Below are positions 56,652-64,000 of a stretch of 64,000 nucleotides of DNA, one piece after another; position 1 is the first letter of the stretch; each line of letters begins with the position of its first letter. Under the pieces are notes generated by a model, which was not told where the DNA came from, ran no database searches, and saw only the letters and a program-made list of their open reading frames with translations. This DNA comes from an uncultured Alcanivorax sp. (lineage in GTDB: Bacteria > Pseudomonadota > Gammaproteobacteria > Pseudomonadales > Alcanivoracaceae), in assembly GCF_947258575.1 (NCBI RefSeq), contig NZ_CAMYIV010000009.1, forward strand, positions 124,001 to 188,000, read 5' to 3'. The translations under genes were made by a program, and so were the position numbers.

Positions 56652-57368
56652 CTATTCGCGGTGCCCATCGGCGGACACTTTTATCGCTGTCACATTATCC
56701 CGGCTGCCGGCATCGAGTGCTGCCTTGAGGATGGCCGACTCGCTGGCCCCCTCCGCCAGCAAATGCCCCAGCTGGTCCACTGTCAGTACCGAATGCACGC
56801 CATCAGAGGTCAGCAGAAACTGCTGCTGGGCTGAAATATCGAAACGCGCCTGCTCCAGTTCCAGTTTGTCGCCATTGCCGATGGCCTGGTAAATCACATG
56901 GGCGCGGGGGTGTGTCATGGCCTGGCGTTCATCAATCTCACCCGCGTCTACCAGTGCCTGCACCGGGGTGTGGTCGCGAGTGAGCAAGACGGCGCCCTGA
57001 GCGGTATGGCGGTAAAGCCTGGCGTCGCCGGCCCACAGCACCGCGGCCTCATCCCGGTAAATCAACAGCACCACCACGGTGGCCCCCATGGGCTTGCTGC
57101 GCAGGTGCAAGGCGGCGTGATGGCGAATAGCATGGTTAGCGGTAAGCAGGGCGGATTCCACGGCCAACAGCCGATGGGCGATACTGCCCCCCAGCACCAC
57201 AGCGTCGAGGGACTCTCGAATAATGGTCGCCGCCAGATCACCGGCATCATGGCCGCCCATGCCATCGATCGCTGCCCACAGGCCGTCACCATCCCGGCAC
57301 ACCAGAGTGTCCTCATTGGCAGGCCGCCGCCCTTTATGGGTGCGTCCCTGCCCCCTCCAGATTGCCAT
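56652..57368 (-). CDS. PP2C-family serine/threonine protein phosphatase
   Basis: The 238-residue protein is a PPM/PP2C phosphatase catalytic domain, with metal-binding motifs RPANEDTL and AAIDGMGGHDAG near the N-terminus, VLWAGDARLYR in the middle, LLTSDGVHS and the C-terminal GSRDNVTAIKV. All metal-coordinating aspartates appear present. PP2C proteins reverse Hanks-type kinase phosphorylation. No kinase, FHA or type VI genes are nearby. The start at 57368 is two bases after the lptG stop, so it may be expressed with lptFG. An upstream GTG reading to 57413 overlaps lptG. Confidence 0.87.
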   Translation of the reverse strand: MAIWRGQGRTHKGRRPANEDTLVCRDGDGLWAAIDGMGGHDAGDLAATIIRESLDAVVLGGSIAHRLLAVESALLTANHAIRHHAALHLRSKPMGATVVVLLIYRDEAAVLWAGDARLYRHTAQGAVLLTRDHTPVQALVDAGEIDERQAMTHPRAHVIYQAIGNGDKLELEQARFDISAQQQFLLTSDGVHSVLTVDQLGHLLAEGASESAILKAALDAGSRDNVTAIKVSADGHRE

Positions 57369-57370
57369 TA

Positions 57371-58432
57371 TTATCGAACCCGCTGCAGCAACCAGATCCC
57401 CAGGATCAGACACAGCGCCGGCGGCACCACTGCGGCCATCAGTGGATCGGTGTGAAACACCAGCGACAGTTGACCAAAAAACTGCTGGCCATAATGGAAA
57501 ATCAGACCTGCCACGATCCCCGCCGTCAGGCGCAGGCCCATGGTCACTTCGCGCAAGGGACCAAAGACAAAGGAAATGGCGATCAACACCATGCCGATGG
57601 TTGCCAGCGGCATGAACAGCTTCTGCCAGAAGCTAAGCATGTAATCGGCGGTCTCCAAGCCTTGGCGCTTCAGGTAATCGGTGTACTCCAGCAACTTGGC
57701 CATGGCCAGATGATCCGGCTCCAGTACCACGATGCTGAGCAATTGCGGGGTCAGCTTGGTTTGCCACTGAGCGTTGTCGCGACTGAAGATTTCGGTGCCT
57801 TGATCGGAAAGCCGGGTTCCCTTGATGCCCTCCAGCGACCAGAAATCTCCCTGGTAGATGGCTCGTTCCACAAACTGGGTTTCCGTCAGCTTATGGTTAT
57901 CATCAAAACGATAGCGGGTCAGACCGTAGAGCACGCCGTTGGGCTGGACCGCATTGATATGGATAAATTCCGGCCCTTCCCGGTGCCAGTAACCGTATTT
58001 TGAGCGCAACGCCTCACCGCCACCTTCGGCCATGGAACGGTTACTCTGCGCCACTTGTTCCGAGTAAGGGGTCAGATACTCGCCGAGAGGGATGGACAGC
58101 AGAATCAGCAGGAAAACCGGACGCAACACCAGCCAGCTCACCTTCAGCGTGGACACACCGGAAGCCCGAATCACCGACAATTCACCACTGTTGGCGAGCA
58201 GGCCCAGGCCAATCAGGGTACCCAGCAAGATCGCCATCGGCAGGTATTCGTGCACCCGGCGCGGCGTTGTCGTGAGGATAAACTGCAGGGCCTGCATGGC
58301 CTGATAATCACCGCGCAGACCTTCCAGTTCATAGATAAAGCCGAACAGACAATCCAGGCCAACAATAATGCCCAGGATGGCCAGTGTAGGTATCAGCACC
58401 GCCCGCCAGAAGTAGCGTCTCAATAATCTCAC
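57371..58432 (-). CDS. lptG: LPS export ABC-transporter permease LptG
   Basis: LptG pairs with LptF as the membrane part of the LptB2FG LPS extractor. The 353-residue protein has three N-terminal membrane helices, a periplasmic beta-jellyroll domain (about 130-265) and three C-terminal helices, the standard LptF/G plan. The GTG start overlaps the lptF stop (GTGA). Its ATPase LptB is encoded at 881-1606 in this window. Confidence 0.95.
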   Translation of the reverse strand: MRLLRRYFWRAVLIPTLAILGIIVGLDCLFGFIYELEGLRGDYQAMQALQFILTTTPRRVHEYLPMAILLGTLIGLGLLANSGELSVIRASGVSTLKVSWLVLRPVFLLILLSIPLGEYLTPYSEQVAQSNRSMAEGGGEALRSKYGYWHREGPEFIHINAVQPNGVLYGLTRYRFDDNHKLTETQFVERAIYQGDFWSLEGIKGTRLSDQGTEIFSRDNAQWQTKLTPQLLSIVVLEPDHLAMAKLLEYTDYLKRQGLETADYMLSFWQKLFMPLATIGMVLIAISFVFGPLREVTMGLRLTAGIVAGLIFHYGQQFFGQLSLVFHTDPLMAAVVPPALCLILGIWLLQRVR

Positions 58433-59547
58433 GCCCGCCTCCTGCGGCGGAAAATCCGCCCACCGAAATACAACAGAAACACCACTAGCACCGCCACCAG
58501 ATGCACCCAGCCGGTATGTAGATACCAGGGCAAAACGCCATCGTGATCCTCGATGGCGCTACGGGTCACCAGCAGCATGCCGACATAGAGCATGTAGCCA
58601 AGCACCGCCGGGATCAGGCGGTAAAAGCGCCCCTGACGCGGGTTTACCCGGGCCAGCGGAATCGCCGCCAGTGCCATGATCGGTACGGTAAGAATCAGAG
58701 CAATACGCCACTGCAATTCGGCCATGGCATCGCGATTGCTGTCGCGCTCGTCGATCAGCTCCGGGGTGGGACGGCCGCGCACCTTGGGGGGGCGACTGTC
58801 GGTCCGTTCCTTGCCGATCCGTACCCGCGCTTCCTTGAAGCCGATTTCCTTGTAGTCACTGCGCCCCGGCTTGCCCTGGTACTGGAAACCCTCTGTCAGC
58901 AGCAAATAGCTGATGCCATCTTCCTGTACCAGCTTGCCGCTCTTGGCCCACACCGTCAGCAACCGATCTGCTTCACCCCGGGCCTGAAAACGGGCATCAG
59001 CCACGAACACATTTTCCAGCACCCCTTTTTCCCGGTTCATCTGTTCGGCATAGGTGGCGCGCTGGGTATTGCTGGAGCCTTTTACATGAAAGCGTCCGGG
59101 AGTGAGGAGCTCCAGCACCGAACGGTCTTTCTGCTCTTCAAAGATGCGGTTCACTTCCGCATCGCCACGCGGGGTCACATAGAGGGAAAACATGGCCACC
59201 AGGGTGGTGGCCATGAGAATCGGCATTATCAGCGAACGAACAATCCGTCCATGGCCCTGCCCGCCCGCCTGCAGCACCACCATTTCGTTATCCATGTGCA
59301 TGCGCCCAAGCACTAGCAACAGGCCGATATAGAGACTCAGGGGAACGATCATCTGCAGGAATTCCGGCATCCGGAACGCCATCACCAGAAACAGGGCATC
59401 GGCGGCGATTTCGCCGGCGGCGGCCTCGGCGAGATATTTGATAAAGCGGCCACTGACCAGCACCATCACCAGAATAAAGGTGACCATGACAGTGGTCAGG
59501 AAAACTTGCCGGTTAATATAACGATGAAGAATCAAGGGCTGGCCCAC
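58429..59547 (-). CDS. lptF: LPS export ABC-transporter permease LptF
   Basis: LptF is the second permease of LptB2FG. The 372-residue protein has the family opening ILHRYINRQVFLTTVMVTFILVMVLVSGRFIKYL, the loop MHMDNEMVVLQAGG that contacts LptB, a periplasmic jellyroll domain, and C-terminal helices ending with a basic FRRRRRA tail. GTG 59547 has GGA upstream; a TTG at 59535 would align slightly better with shorter family starts. It is divergent from pepA, as in Pseudomonas. Confidence 0.94.
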   Translation of the reverse strand: MGQPLILHRYINRQVFLTTVMVTFILVMVLVSGRFIKYLAEAAAGEIAADALFLVMAFRMPEFLQMIVPLSLYIGLLLVLGRMHMDNEMVVLQAGGQGHGRIVRSLIMPILMATTLVAMFSLYVTPRGDAEVNRIFEEQKDRSVLELLTPGRFHVKGSSNTQRATYAEQMNREKGVLENVFVADARFQARGEADRLLTVWAKSGKLVQEDGISYLLLTEGFQYQGKPGRSDYKEIGFKEARVRIGKERTDSRPPKVRGRPTPELIDERDSNRDAMAELQWRIALILTVPIMALAAIPLARVNPRQGRFYRLIPAVLGYMLYVGMLLVTRSAIEDHDGVLPWYLHTGWVHLVAVLVVFLLYFGGRIFRRRRRA

Positions 59548-59870
59548 TCATCCTTGTCTGCAAAAAGGCACCGACACCTGATAAAGGCAGCGCATGAAAG
59601 CCTGCGGTGACGATACATACCGCGCGGGCAACCGGACTTACAGGCGCCTGCGGCAGCAGTGAATGGGCCCTAGTGTAACCGACTGGCCGGCCAAGGTGAT
59701 AATGATACGCAGTGAAATACCCGTAACCGGGGCGACTTCACCAATCAAAGGGCCGGCCCGGCCGCGCCACACCGATTGCGTTTGATCGCCGAACAGCCCA
59801 ATATTTCCCTGTTTTCCGCACCGGCAAGCCCTTTTGCCGCGTGCTATACCTTGATTGACATGGAGACAGC
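59548..59870. other. Divergent lptF-pepA intergenic region, no gene seen
   Basis: These 323 bp hold the promoters of lptFG and pepA. No open reading frame with a ribosome-binding site, no heptamer element and no strong inverted repeat were found. A TATACC at about 59849 could be the pepA -10 box, but no good -35 accompanies it. Confidence 0.5.
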
Positions 59871-61340
59871 ATGGACTTCGCAGTGAGCAACAGGCCCCTG
59901 GACAAATTCAAAGCCGACGCACTGATTCTGGTGCTGGGCAAGAACGGCGATCTCCCCGAGACGCTGCCGGAGAGCACCCGCGACCAGCTTACCCGTTTCA
60001 TCAAGGCCGGCGATTTTGACGGCAGCAAGGGCCAGATGAGCTGGTTGCACCAGCCGGAAGGCCTGGCCGCCGCACGCCTGCTGCTGGTCGGCCGGGGCGA
60101 CAAGCAGCCTTCCGAGCAGCAGTGGCAAGGGCTGCTTCGCAGCACAGTGAAAATGGTCAGCAAGGCACCGGTCAAACACGCACTCTGGCTGCTCGACGGC
60201 GATTTGCCACAGAGCCTGGAATGGCAGGTCCGTGAAGGCACTCGCGTGGCGGAAGAAAGCACCTACCGTTTCGACCAGTATCGCAGCAAACCGGCTCCGG
60301 CCAGCAAACTGAACAAATGGACCTTCTGGCATGCACAAAAGGATGCCGCCCTGAGCAAGGCCAGTAAGATCGGCAAGGGTGTGGCCGACGGCGTCAACCT
60401 GGCACGCGACCTGGGTAACCTGCCCCCCAACGACTGCTACCCTGAATATCTGAGCGGCGTGGCCCGGGATCTGGGCAAGCAATATGAAAAACTCACCGTT
60501 AAGGTGATCAGCCAGGCCCAGGCAGAAAAGATGGGCATGGGCGCCTTTGTCGCCGTGGCCAAGGGCTCCGAACGTCAGGGCCAGATCATCGTCATGGAAT
60601 ACAAGGGCGCCAAACCCAGCAAGCAGGGCCCAGTCGCCCTGGTCGGCAAGGGCATCACCTTTGATACCGGCGGCATTTCCCTGAAACCCGGCGCCAACAT
60701 GGACGAGATGAAATACGACATGGGCGGTGCTTCCAGCGTGTTCGGCAGCGTCAAGACCGTGTGCGAGCTGGATCTGCCCATCCACCTGGTGGCCGTGGTA
60801 GCGGCAGCCGAAAACATGCCTGACGGCCGTGCTTCTCGTCCCGGGGATATCGTCAAGACCCTGTCCGGACAGACCGTGGAAATCCTCAACACCGATGCGG
60901 AAGGCCGGCTGGTGCTGTGCGACGCCCTCACCTATGTGCAACAGAAACACAAACCGCACACCGTCATCGACGTTGCCACCCTCACCGGTGCCTGTGTGGT
61001 CGCCCTGGGCGCCCACGCCCAGGCGGTATACAGCAACGACGATGATCTCAGCCAGGCACTGCTGGCTGCCGGCCAGGAAACCGGCGACCGTGGCTGGCCC
61101 ATGCCCCTGTGGGATGAGTATCAGGGCCAGCTGGACAGCCCCTTCGCCGATATGCAGAACATCGGCGGCCCCAAAGCCGGCTCCATCACCGCCGCCTGCT
61201 TCCTGTCCCGCTTTGCCAAGGACGTGAAATGGGCCCATCTGGATATCGCCGGCACCGCCTGGATCAGCGGCGGCATGAGCAAAGGCGCCACCGGCCGCCC
61301 GGTACCCATGCTCACCCGTTTCCTGATGGATCAGTGCTGA
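59871..61340 (+). CDS. pepA: Leucyl aminopeptidase PepA
   Basis: PepA is a hexameric dizinc M17 aminopeptidase that also acts in some bacteria as a DNA-binding protein in plasmid resolution and pyrimidine regulation. The 489-residue protein has the N-terminal macro-like domain (1-170) and the catalytic domain with VGKGITFDTGGISLKPGANMDEMKYDMGG, ENMPDGRASRPGD and the signature NTDAEGRLVL. All metal ligands appear present. The ribosome-binding site GGAGA is seven bases upstream. It is followed by a UUCG-loop hairpin and holC. Confidence 0.96.
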   Translation: MDFAVSNRPLDKFKADALILVLGKNGDLPETLPESTRDQLTRFIKAGDFDGSKGQMSWLHQPEGLAAARLLLVGRGDKQPSEQQWQGLLRSTVKMVSKAPVKHALWLLDGDLPQSLEWQVREGTRVAEESTYRFDQYRSKPAPASKLNKWTFWHAQKDAALSKASKIGKGVADGVNLARDLGNLPPNDCYPEYLSGVARDLGKQYEKLTVKVISQAQAEKMGMGAFVAVAKGSERQGQIIVMEYKGAKPSKQGPVALVGKGITFDTGGISLKPGANMDEMKYDMGGASSVFGSVKTVCELDLPIHLVAVVAAAENMPDGRASRPGDIVKTLSGQTVEILNTDAEGRLVLCDALTYVQQKHKPHTVIDVATLTGACVVALGAHAQAVYSNDDDLSQALLAAGQETGDRGWPMPLWDEYQGQLDSPFADMQNIGGPKAGSITAACFLSRFAKDVKWAHLDIAGTAWISGGMSKGATGRPVPMLTRFLMDQC

Positions 61341-61357
61341 TACGCCCACGCATGTCT

Positions 61358-61397
61358 GCACGCCTTCGGGCGTGCTGCATGCTGCGTGATGCCTGCG
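61358..61397. repeat. UUCG hairpin and GCNTGCT heptamers after pepA
   Basis: GCACGCC (61358-61364) pairs with GGCGTGC (61369-61375) around a C(TTCG)G tetraloop. The right side continues as heptamers GCGTGCT, GCATGCT, GCGTGAT, GCCTGCG (61370-61397). It ends nine bases before the holC start and is related in sequence to the CACGCNN hairpin after gatB. Confidence 0.65.
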
Positions 61398-61406
61398 AGC
61401 ATTTTA

Positions 61407-61826
61407 ATGACTGAAGTTACCTTCTATCTGAGCAACAAGTCCGGCGACGGTGTCCGTCAGGCTCTGGCCTGGCGCATTGCCGACAAGGCCCAGAAACAGG
61501 GCCGGCTGGTCTATATTCATTGCCGGGATGCGGACCATGCACGGCAACTGGACGACCAGTTCTGGCAAGCTCCTGCCACCGGTTTCCTTCCCCATGCCAT
61601 TCAGCTGGAGGGTCAGGCGCCGGTTATCCTGGGCCACGGTGGCGATCCCGGCGATCACCACGATGTGCTGATCAACCTGACCGATCAGGTGCCGGATTTC
61701 GCCTCCCGTTTCCAGCGGGTTGCGGAGATGATCAGTGGGGCCGAGAATGAAAGACAGGCTGGGCGCGAGCGATTTCGCTTCTACCGTGAGCGAGGCTTCC
61801 CGGTCACCACCCACGAACTGGGCTGA
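61407..61826 (+). CDS. holC: DNA polymerase III chi subunit
   Basis: Chi links the clamp loader (through psi) to single-stranded-DNA-binding protein at the replication fork. The 139-residue protein has the family opening EVTFYLSNKSGDGVRQALAWRIADKAQKQGRLVYIHC, and FLPHAIQLEGQAPVILGHGGDPGDHHDVLINL, with typical length. ATG 61407 was chosen because an earlier in-frame ATG at 61386 falls in the heptamer array. The pepA-holC-hypothetical-valS order is conserved in Pseudomonas. Confidence 0.94.
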   Translation: MTEVTFYLSNKSGDGVRQALAWRIADKAQKQGRLVYIHCRDADHARQLDDQFWQAPATGFLPHAIQLEGQAPVILGHGGDPGDHHDVLINLTDQVPDFASRFQRVAEMISGAENERQAGRERFRFYRERGFPVTTHELG

Positions 61827-61845
61827 AGAACCCACGGACACCACC

Positions 61846-62205
61846 ATGAGCGACCGGGAGTCACGCAAAAAAGAGCTTCTCAAGGAGCTTGGCGATGTGC
61901 AGTCCCTGCTGGACGACGCCGACACACCACCACAACCCTCCGCTTCCGACAGCCACAACCTGGACCGGATGCAGATCCGCAAGCTGGCCAGTGAAAGAAA
62001 CAACCCTTTTCTGGGTACACCGCCGCCCTCTCCCCGGGAAAGTCCGGCTCCTGCTGTCACAACATCAAGTCCCTCGGCTGCTCGCCCCTCGCTGAGCAAC
62101 GCCGACATTGATGCCATTATCGATGAACTGGTGGCCGAAGCCCTGCCGAAACTGGAAAAATCCCTGCGCCTGAGGCTGCGCGCCGCCCTGCGCAAGAAAT
62201 CATAA
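61846..62205 (+). CDS. Small hydrophilic hypothetical protein between holC and valS
   Basis: The 119-residue product has no function that I recognise. The N-terminus is charged and helical (MSDRESRKKELLKELGDVQSLLDD), the middle is Pro/Ser-rich and probably disordered (about 50-85), and the C-terminus is a predicted amphipathic helix (IDAIIDELVAEALPKLEKSLRLRLRAALRKK). A gene of similar size lies at this place in Pseudomonas. The start 61846 was chosen because an upstream reading overlaps holC. It lies 19 bp after holC and is probably co-transcribed. The 218-bp gap that follows belongs to the valS promoter region. Confidence 0.75.
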   Translation: MSDRESRKKELLKELGDVQSLLDDADTPPQPSASDSHNLDRMQIRKLASERNNPFLGTPPPSPRESPAPAVTTSSPSAARPSLSNADIDAIIDELVAEALPKLEKSLRLRLRAALRKKS

Positions 62206-62382
62206 CGCCCCCCTCTCGCGTCCCCAGCCAGGCGCTGCGAAAGGTGGCTCTCTTCGCTGGTCGGCATACCTGCCCGGCAACCCACCACAGCATCATCACG
62301 GTCAAACTCTGCGGGCCAGGCGGCCACCAGCCTCCGTCCTTGCGTTTTTCCCGCAACCCGCGACGCAGCGGCCCCGCTCCGC

Positions 62383-62388
62383 TATAAT
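62383..62388 (+). promoter_or_regulatory. Candidate -10 box for valS
   Basis: A perfect TATAAT lies at 62383-62388, 36 bases before the valS ATG. No matching -35 hexamer is present at the right distance, so it may depend on an activator or be fortuitous. Confidence 0.45.
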
Positions 62389-62423
62389 TCGGCCTCATTT
62401 TTTACTGGTTTAGAAGCGGACTC

Positions 62424-64000
62424 ATGGACAAGACTTATCAACCCGATCGCATCGAACAGGCCTGGTATGAAAACTGGGAAAAAGCCGGTTATTTCAAGCC
62501 GTCCGGCCAGGGTGATTCCTTTTGCATCATGATTCCGCCCCCCAATGTGACCGGCAGCCTGCACATGGGCCACGCCTTCCAGGACACCATCATGGACACC
62601 CTGGTGCGCTACCGCCGTATGCAGGGCCACAACACCCTGTGGCAAGTGGGCACCGACCATGCCGGCATCGCCACCCAGATGGTGGTGGAGCGCAAGCTGG
62701 CCGGGGAAGGCACCAACCGCCACGAACTGGGCCGTGACAAATTCCTGGAAAAAGTCTGGGAATGGAAAGGCGAATCCGGCGGCACCATTACCCGCCAGCT
62801 GCGCCGCATGGGCGCCAGCGTCGACTGGACCCGCGAACGCTTCACCATGGACGACGGCCTGTCCAATGCGGTACGCGAAGTCTTTGTGCGCCTGCACAAG
62901 GAAGGCCTGATCTACCGTGGCAAACGTCTGGTCAACTGGGACCCGACCCTGCACACCGCCATTTCTGACCTGGAAGTGGAAAACGTGGAAGAACAGGGCC
63001 ACATGTGGCACTTCCGCTACCCGCTCTCGGACGGTTCCGGGCACCTGGTGGTCGCCACCACCCGACCGGAAACCATGCTCGGGGATACCGCCGTGGCGGT
63101 GCACCCGGAAGACCCGCGCTACAAGGACATGATCGGCAAGACCATCCGCCTGCCGCTGGCAGATCGTGATATTCCCATCATTGCCGACGATTACGTGGAC
63201 CCGGACTTCGGTTCCGGCTGCGTGAAGATCACCCCGGCCCACGACTTCAACGATTACGAAGTGGGCAAGCGCCACGACCTGCCGATGATCAACATCCTGA
63301 CCATCGACGCGGCGCTGAACGATGAAGTCCCGGAACCCTACCGGGGCCTGGACCGTGTCGATGCCCGCAAGAAGGTGGTGGACGATCTGGACGCCCTCGG
63401 CTTCCTGGAGAAAGTCGCTGACCATACCCTGCAGGTGCCCCGTGGCGACCGCTCCGGCGTGGTGATCGAACCCTATCTCACCGACCAGTGGTTCGTGGCC
63501 GTGGAAGAGCTGGCCAAGCCGGCCATTGCCGCCGTGGAAAACGGTGACATCCAGTTCGTGCCGAAGAACTACGAGAACATGTACTTCTCCTGGATGCGTG
63601 ACCTGCAGGACTGGTGCATCTCGCGGCAGCTGTGGTGGGGCCACCGCATCCCGGCCTGGTATGACAACGACGGCAACGTCTATGTGGGCCGCAACGAAGA
63701 AGAAGTGCGTGCGGCACATGATCTTGGCGACATCCCCCTCAGCCAGGACGACGATGTTCTGGACACCTGGTTCAGTTCCGCCCTGTGGACCTTCTCCACC
63801 CTGGGCTGGCCGGAAGACACCGATGCCCTGCGCACCTTCCACCCCACCGATGTACTGGTTACCGGCTTTGACATCATCTTCTTCTGGGTGGCACGGATGA
63901 TCATGATGACCCTGAAGTTCACCGACCAGGTGCCCTTCAAGAAGGTCTATGTGCATGGCCTGGTGCGCGATAACGACGGCCAGAAAATGTCCAAGTCCAA
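62424..64000 (+). CDS. valS: Valyl-tRNA synthetase, 5' part only
   Basis: ValS charges tRNA(Val) and edits misactivated threonine. About 525 residues are present and the frame is open to the window edge. The class I signature appears as [15 protein letters not shown] (HIGH site, HMGH). The editing domain (CP1) includes [12 protein letters not shown]-like and [19 protein letters not shown]. The second class I motif KMSKS appears within the last 20 bases. ATG 62424 aligns with family starts. No T-box leader was seen upstream, as expected for this group. Confidence 0.97.
   Translation, partial: MDKTYQPDRIEQAWYENWEKAGYFKPSGQGDSFCIMIPPPNVTGSLHMGHAFQDTIMDTLVRYRRMQGHNTLWQVGTDHAGIATQMVVERKLAGEGTNRHELGRDKFLEKVWEWKGESGGTITRQLRRMGASVDWTRERFTMDDGLSNAVREVFVRLHKEGLIYRGKRLVNWDPTLHTAISDLEVENVEEQGHMWHFRYPLSDGSGHLVVATTRPETMLGDTAVAVHPEDPRYKDMIGKTIRLPLADRDIPIIADDYVDPDFGSGCVKITPAHDFNDYEVGKRHDLPMINILTIDAALNDEVPEPYRGLDRVDARKKVVDDLDALGFLEKVADHTLQVPRGDRSGVVIEPYLTDQWFVAVEELAKPAIAAVENGDIQFVPKNYENMYFSWMRDLQDWCISRQLWWGHRIPAWYDNDGNVYVGRNEEEVRAAHDLGDIPLSQDDDVLDTWFSSALWTFSTLGWPEDTDALRTFHPTDVLVTGFDIIFFWVARMIMMTLKFTDQVPFKKVYVHGLVRDNDGQKMSKS

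Noticed and set aside
62206-62423. T-box or other leader riboswitch before valS
   Set aside because: No T-box motif or antiterminator-type structure was seen, and such leaders are not expected for valS in this group.

Overview
The window looks like chromosomal DNA of a GC-rich (roughly 60%) gammaproteobacterium related to Pseudomonas. My best guess is the Alcanivorax group, but this rests only on gene content and order, not on a database search. Almost everything is vertically inherited core genome. I see no phage, IS element, plasmid or CRISPR array. Three blocks follow the gene order I recall from Pseudomonas aeruginosa, joined at about 24.5 kb and 39.3 kb. The unusual material lies in what has been inserted between the core genes and in the intergenic repeats.

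Block 1 (1-24.5 kb): the end of lptC, then lptA-lptB (LPS transport), rpoN-hpf-ptsN-rapZ-ptsO (sigma-54 and nitrogen-PTS cluster) and mgtE, followed by a converging BPSS1780-like membrane protein. Next come pmbA and tldD (the TldD/PmbA metalloprotease), darP (yjgA), a nitrilase-like amidase, yhdP, maf, mreDCB (cell shape) and gatCAB (tRNA amidation). Two accessory genes sit beside tldD: a lipoprotein combining MORN repeats with a C13 (legumain/caspase-like) peptidase domain, and a stand-alone cyclic-nucleotide-binding protein.

Block 2 (24.5-39.3 kb): a crotonase-family enzyme, a second cNMP-domain protein and a 64-residue membrane peptide lead into moeB-prmC-prfA-hemA on the minus strand. The plus strand then carries a TPR lipoprotein, lolB, ispE, tRNA-Gln(UUG), prs, rplY, pth and ychF. 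A glutathione S-transferase gene lies on the opposite strand between pth and ychF.

Block 3 (39.3-64 kb): cysE, trmJ and suhB. A six-gene plus-strand cluster follows (aldehyde dehydrogenase, tartrate/malate-type dehydrogenase, class III aminotransferase, D-2-hydroxyacid dehydrogenase, amidase, class I aminotransferase), which looks like an inserted pathway for an amide- or amine-containing compound. The core order resumes with secF-secD-yajC-tgt-queA, an RDD membrane protein, tRNA-Leu(CAA), a PP2C phosphatase, lptG-lptF, pepA, holC, a small hypothetical gene and the 5' part of valS.

The strongest non-coding signal is a family of intergenic elements built from 7-bp units. Seven loci carry an arm of four RTTMACT units. 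At three of them a second, inverted arm lies 61-101 bp away. Two arms run into the 3' ends of unrelated genes and supply their last residues and stop codons. Other intergenic regions carry elements of the same design with different heptamers (AGCTTNN, CACGCNN, CTCGTAG). Two REPIN-like inverted repeats and a GTAGGGTG-type element are also present. An exact-consensus sigma-54 promoter lies just upstream of rpoN itself, suggesting autoregulation.
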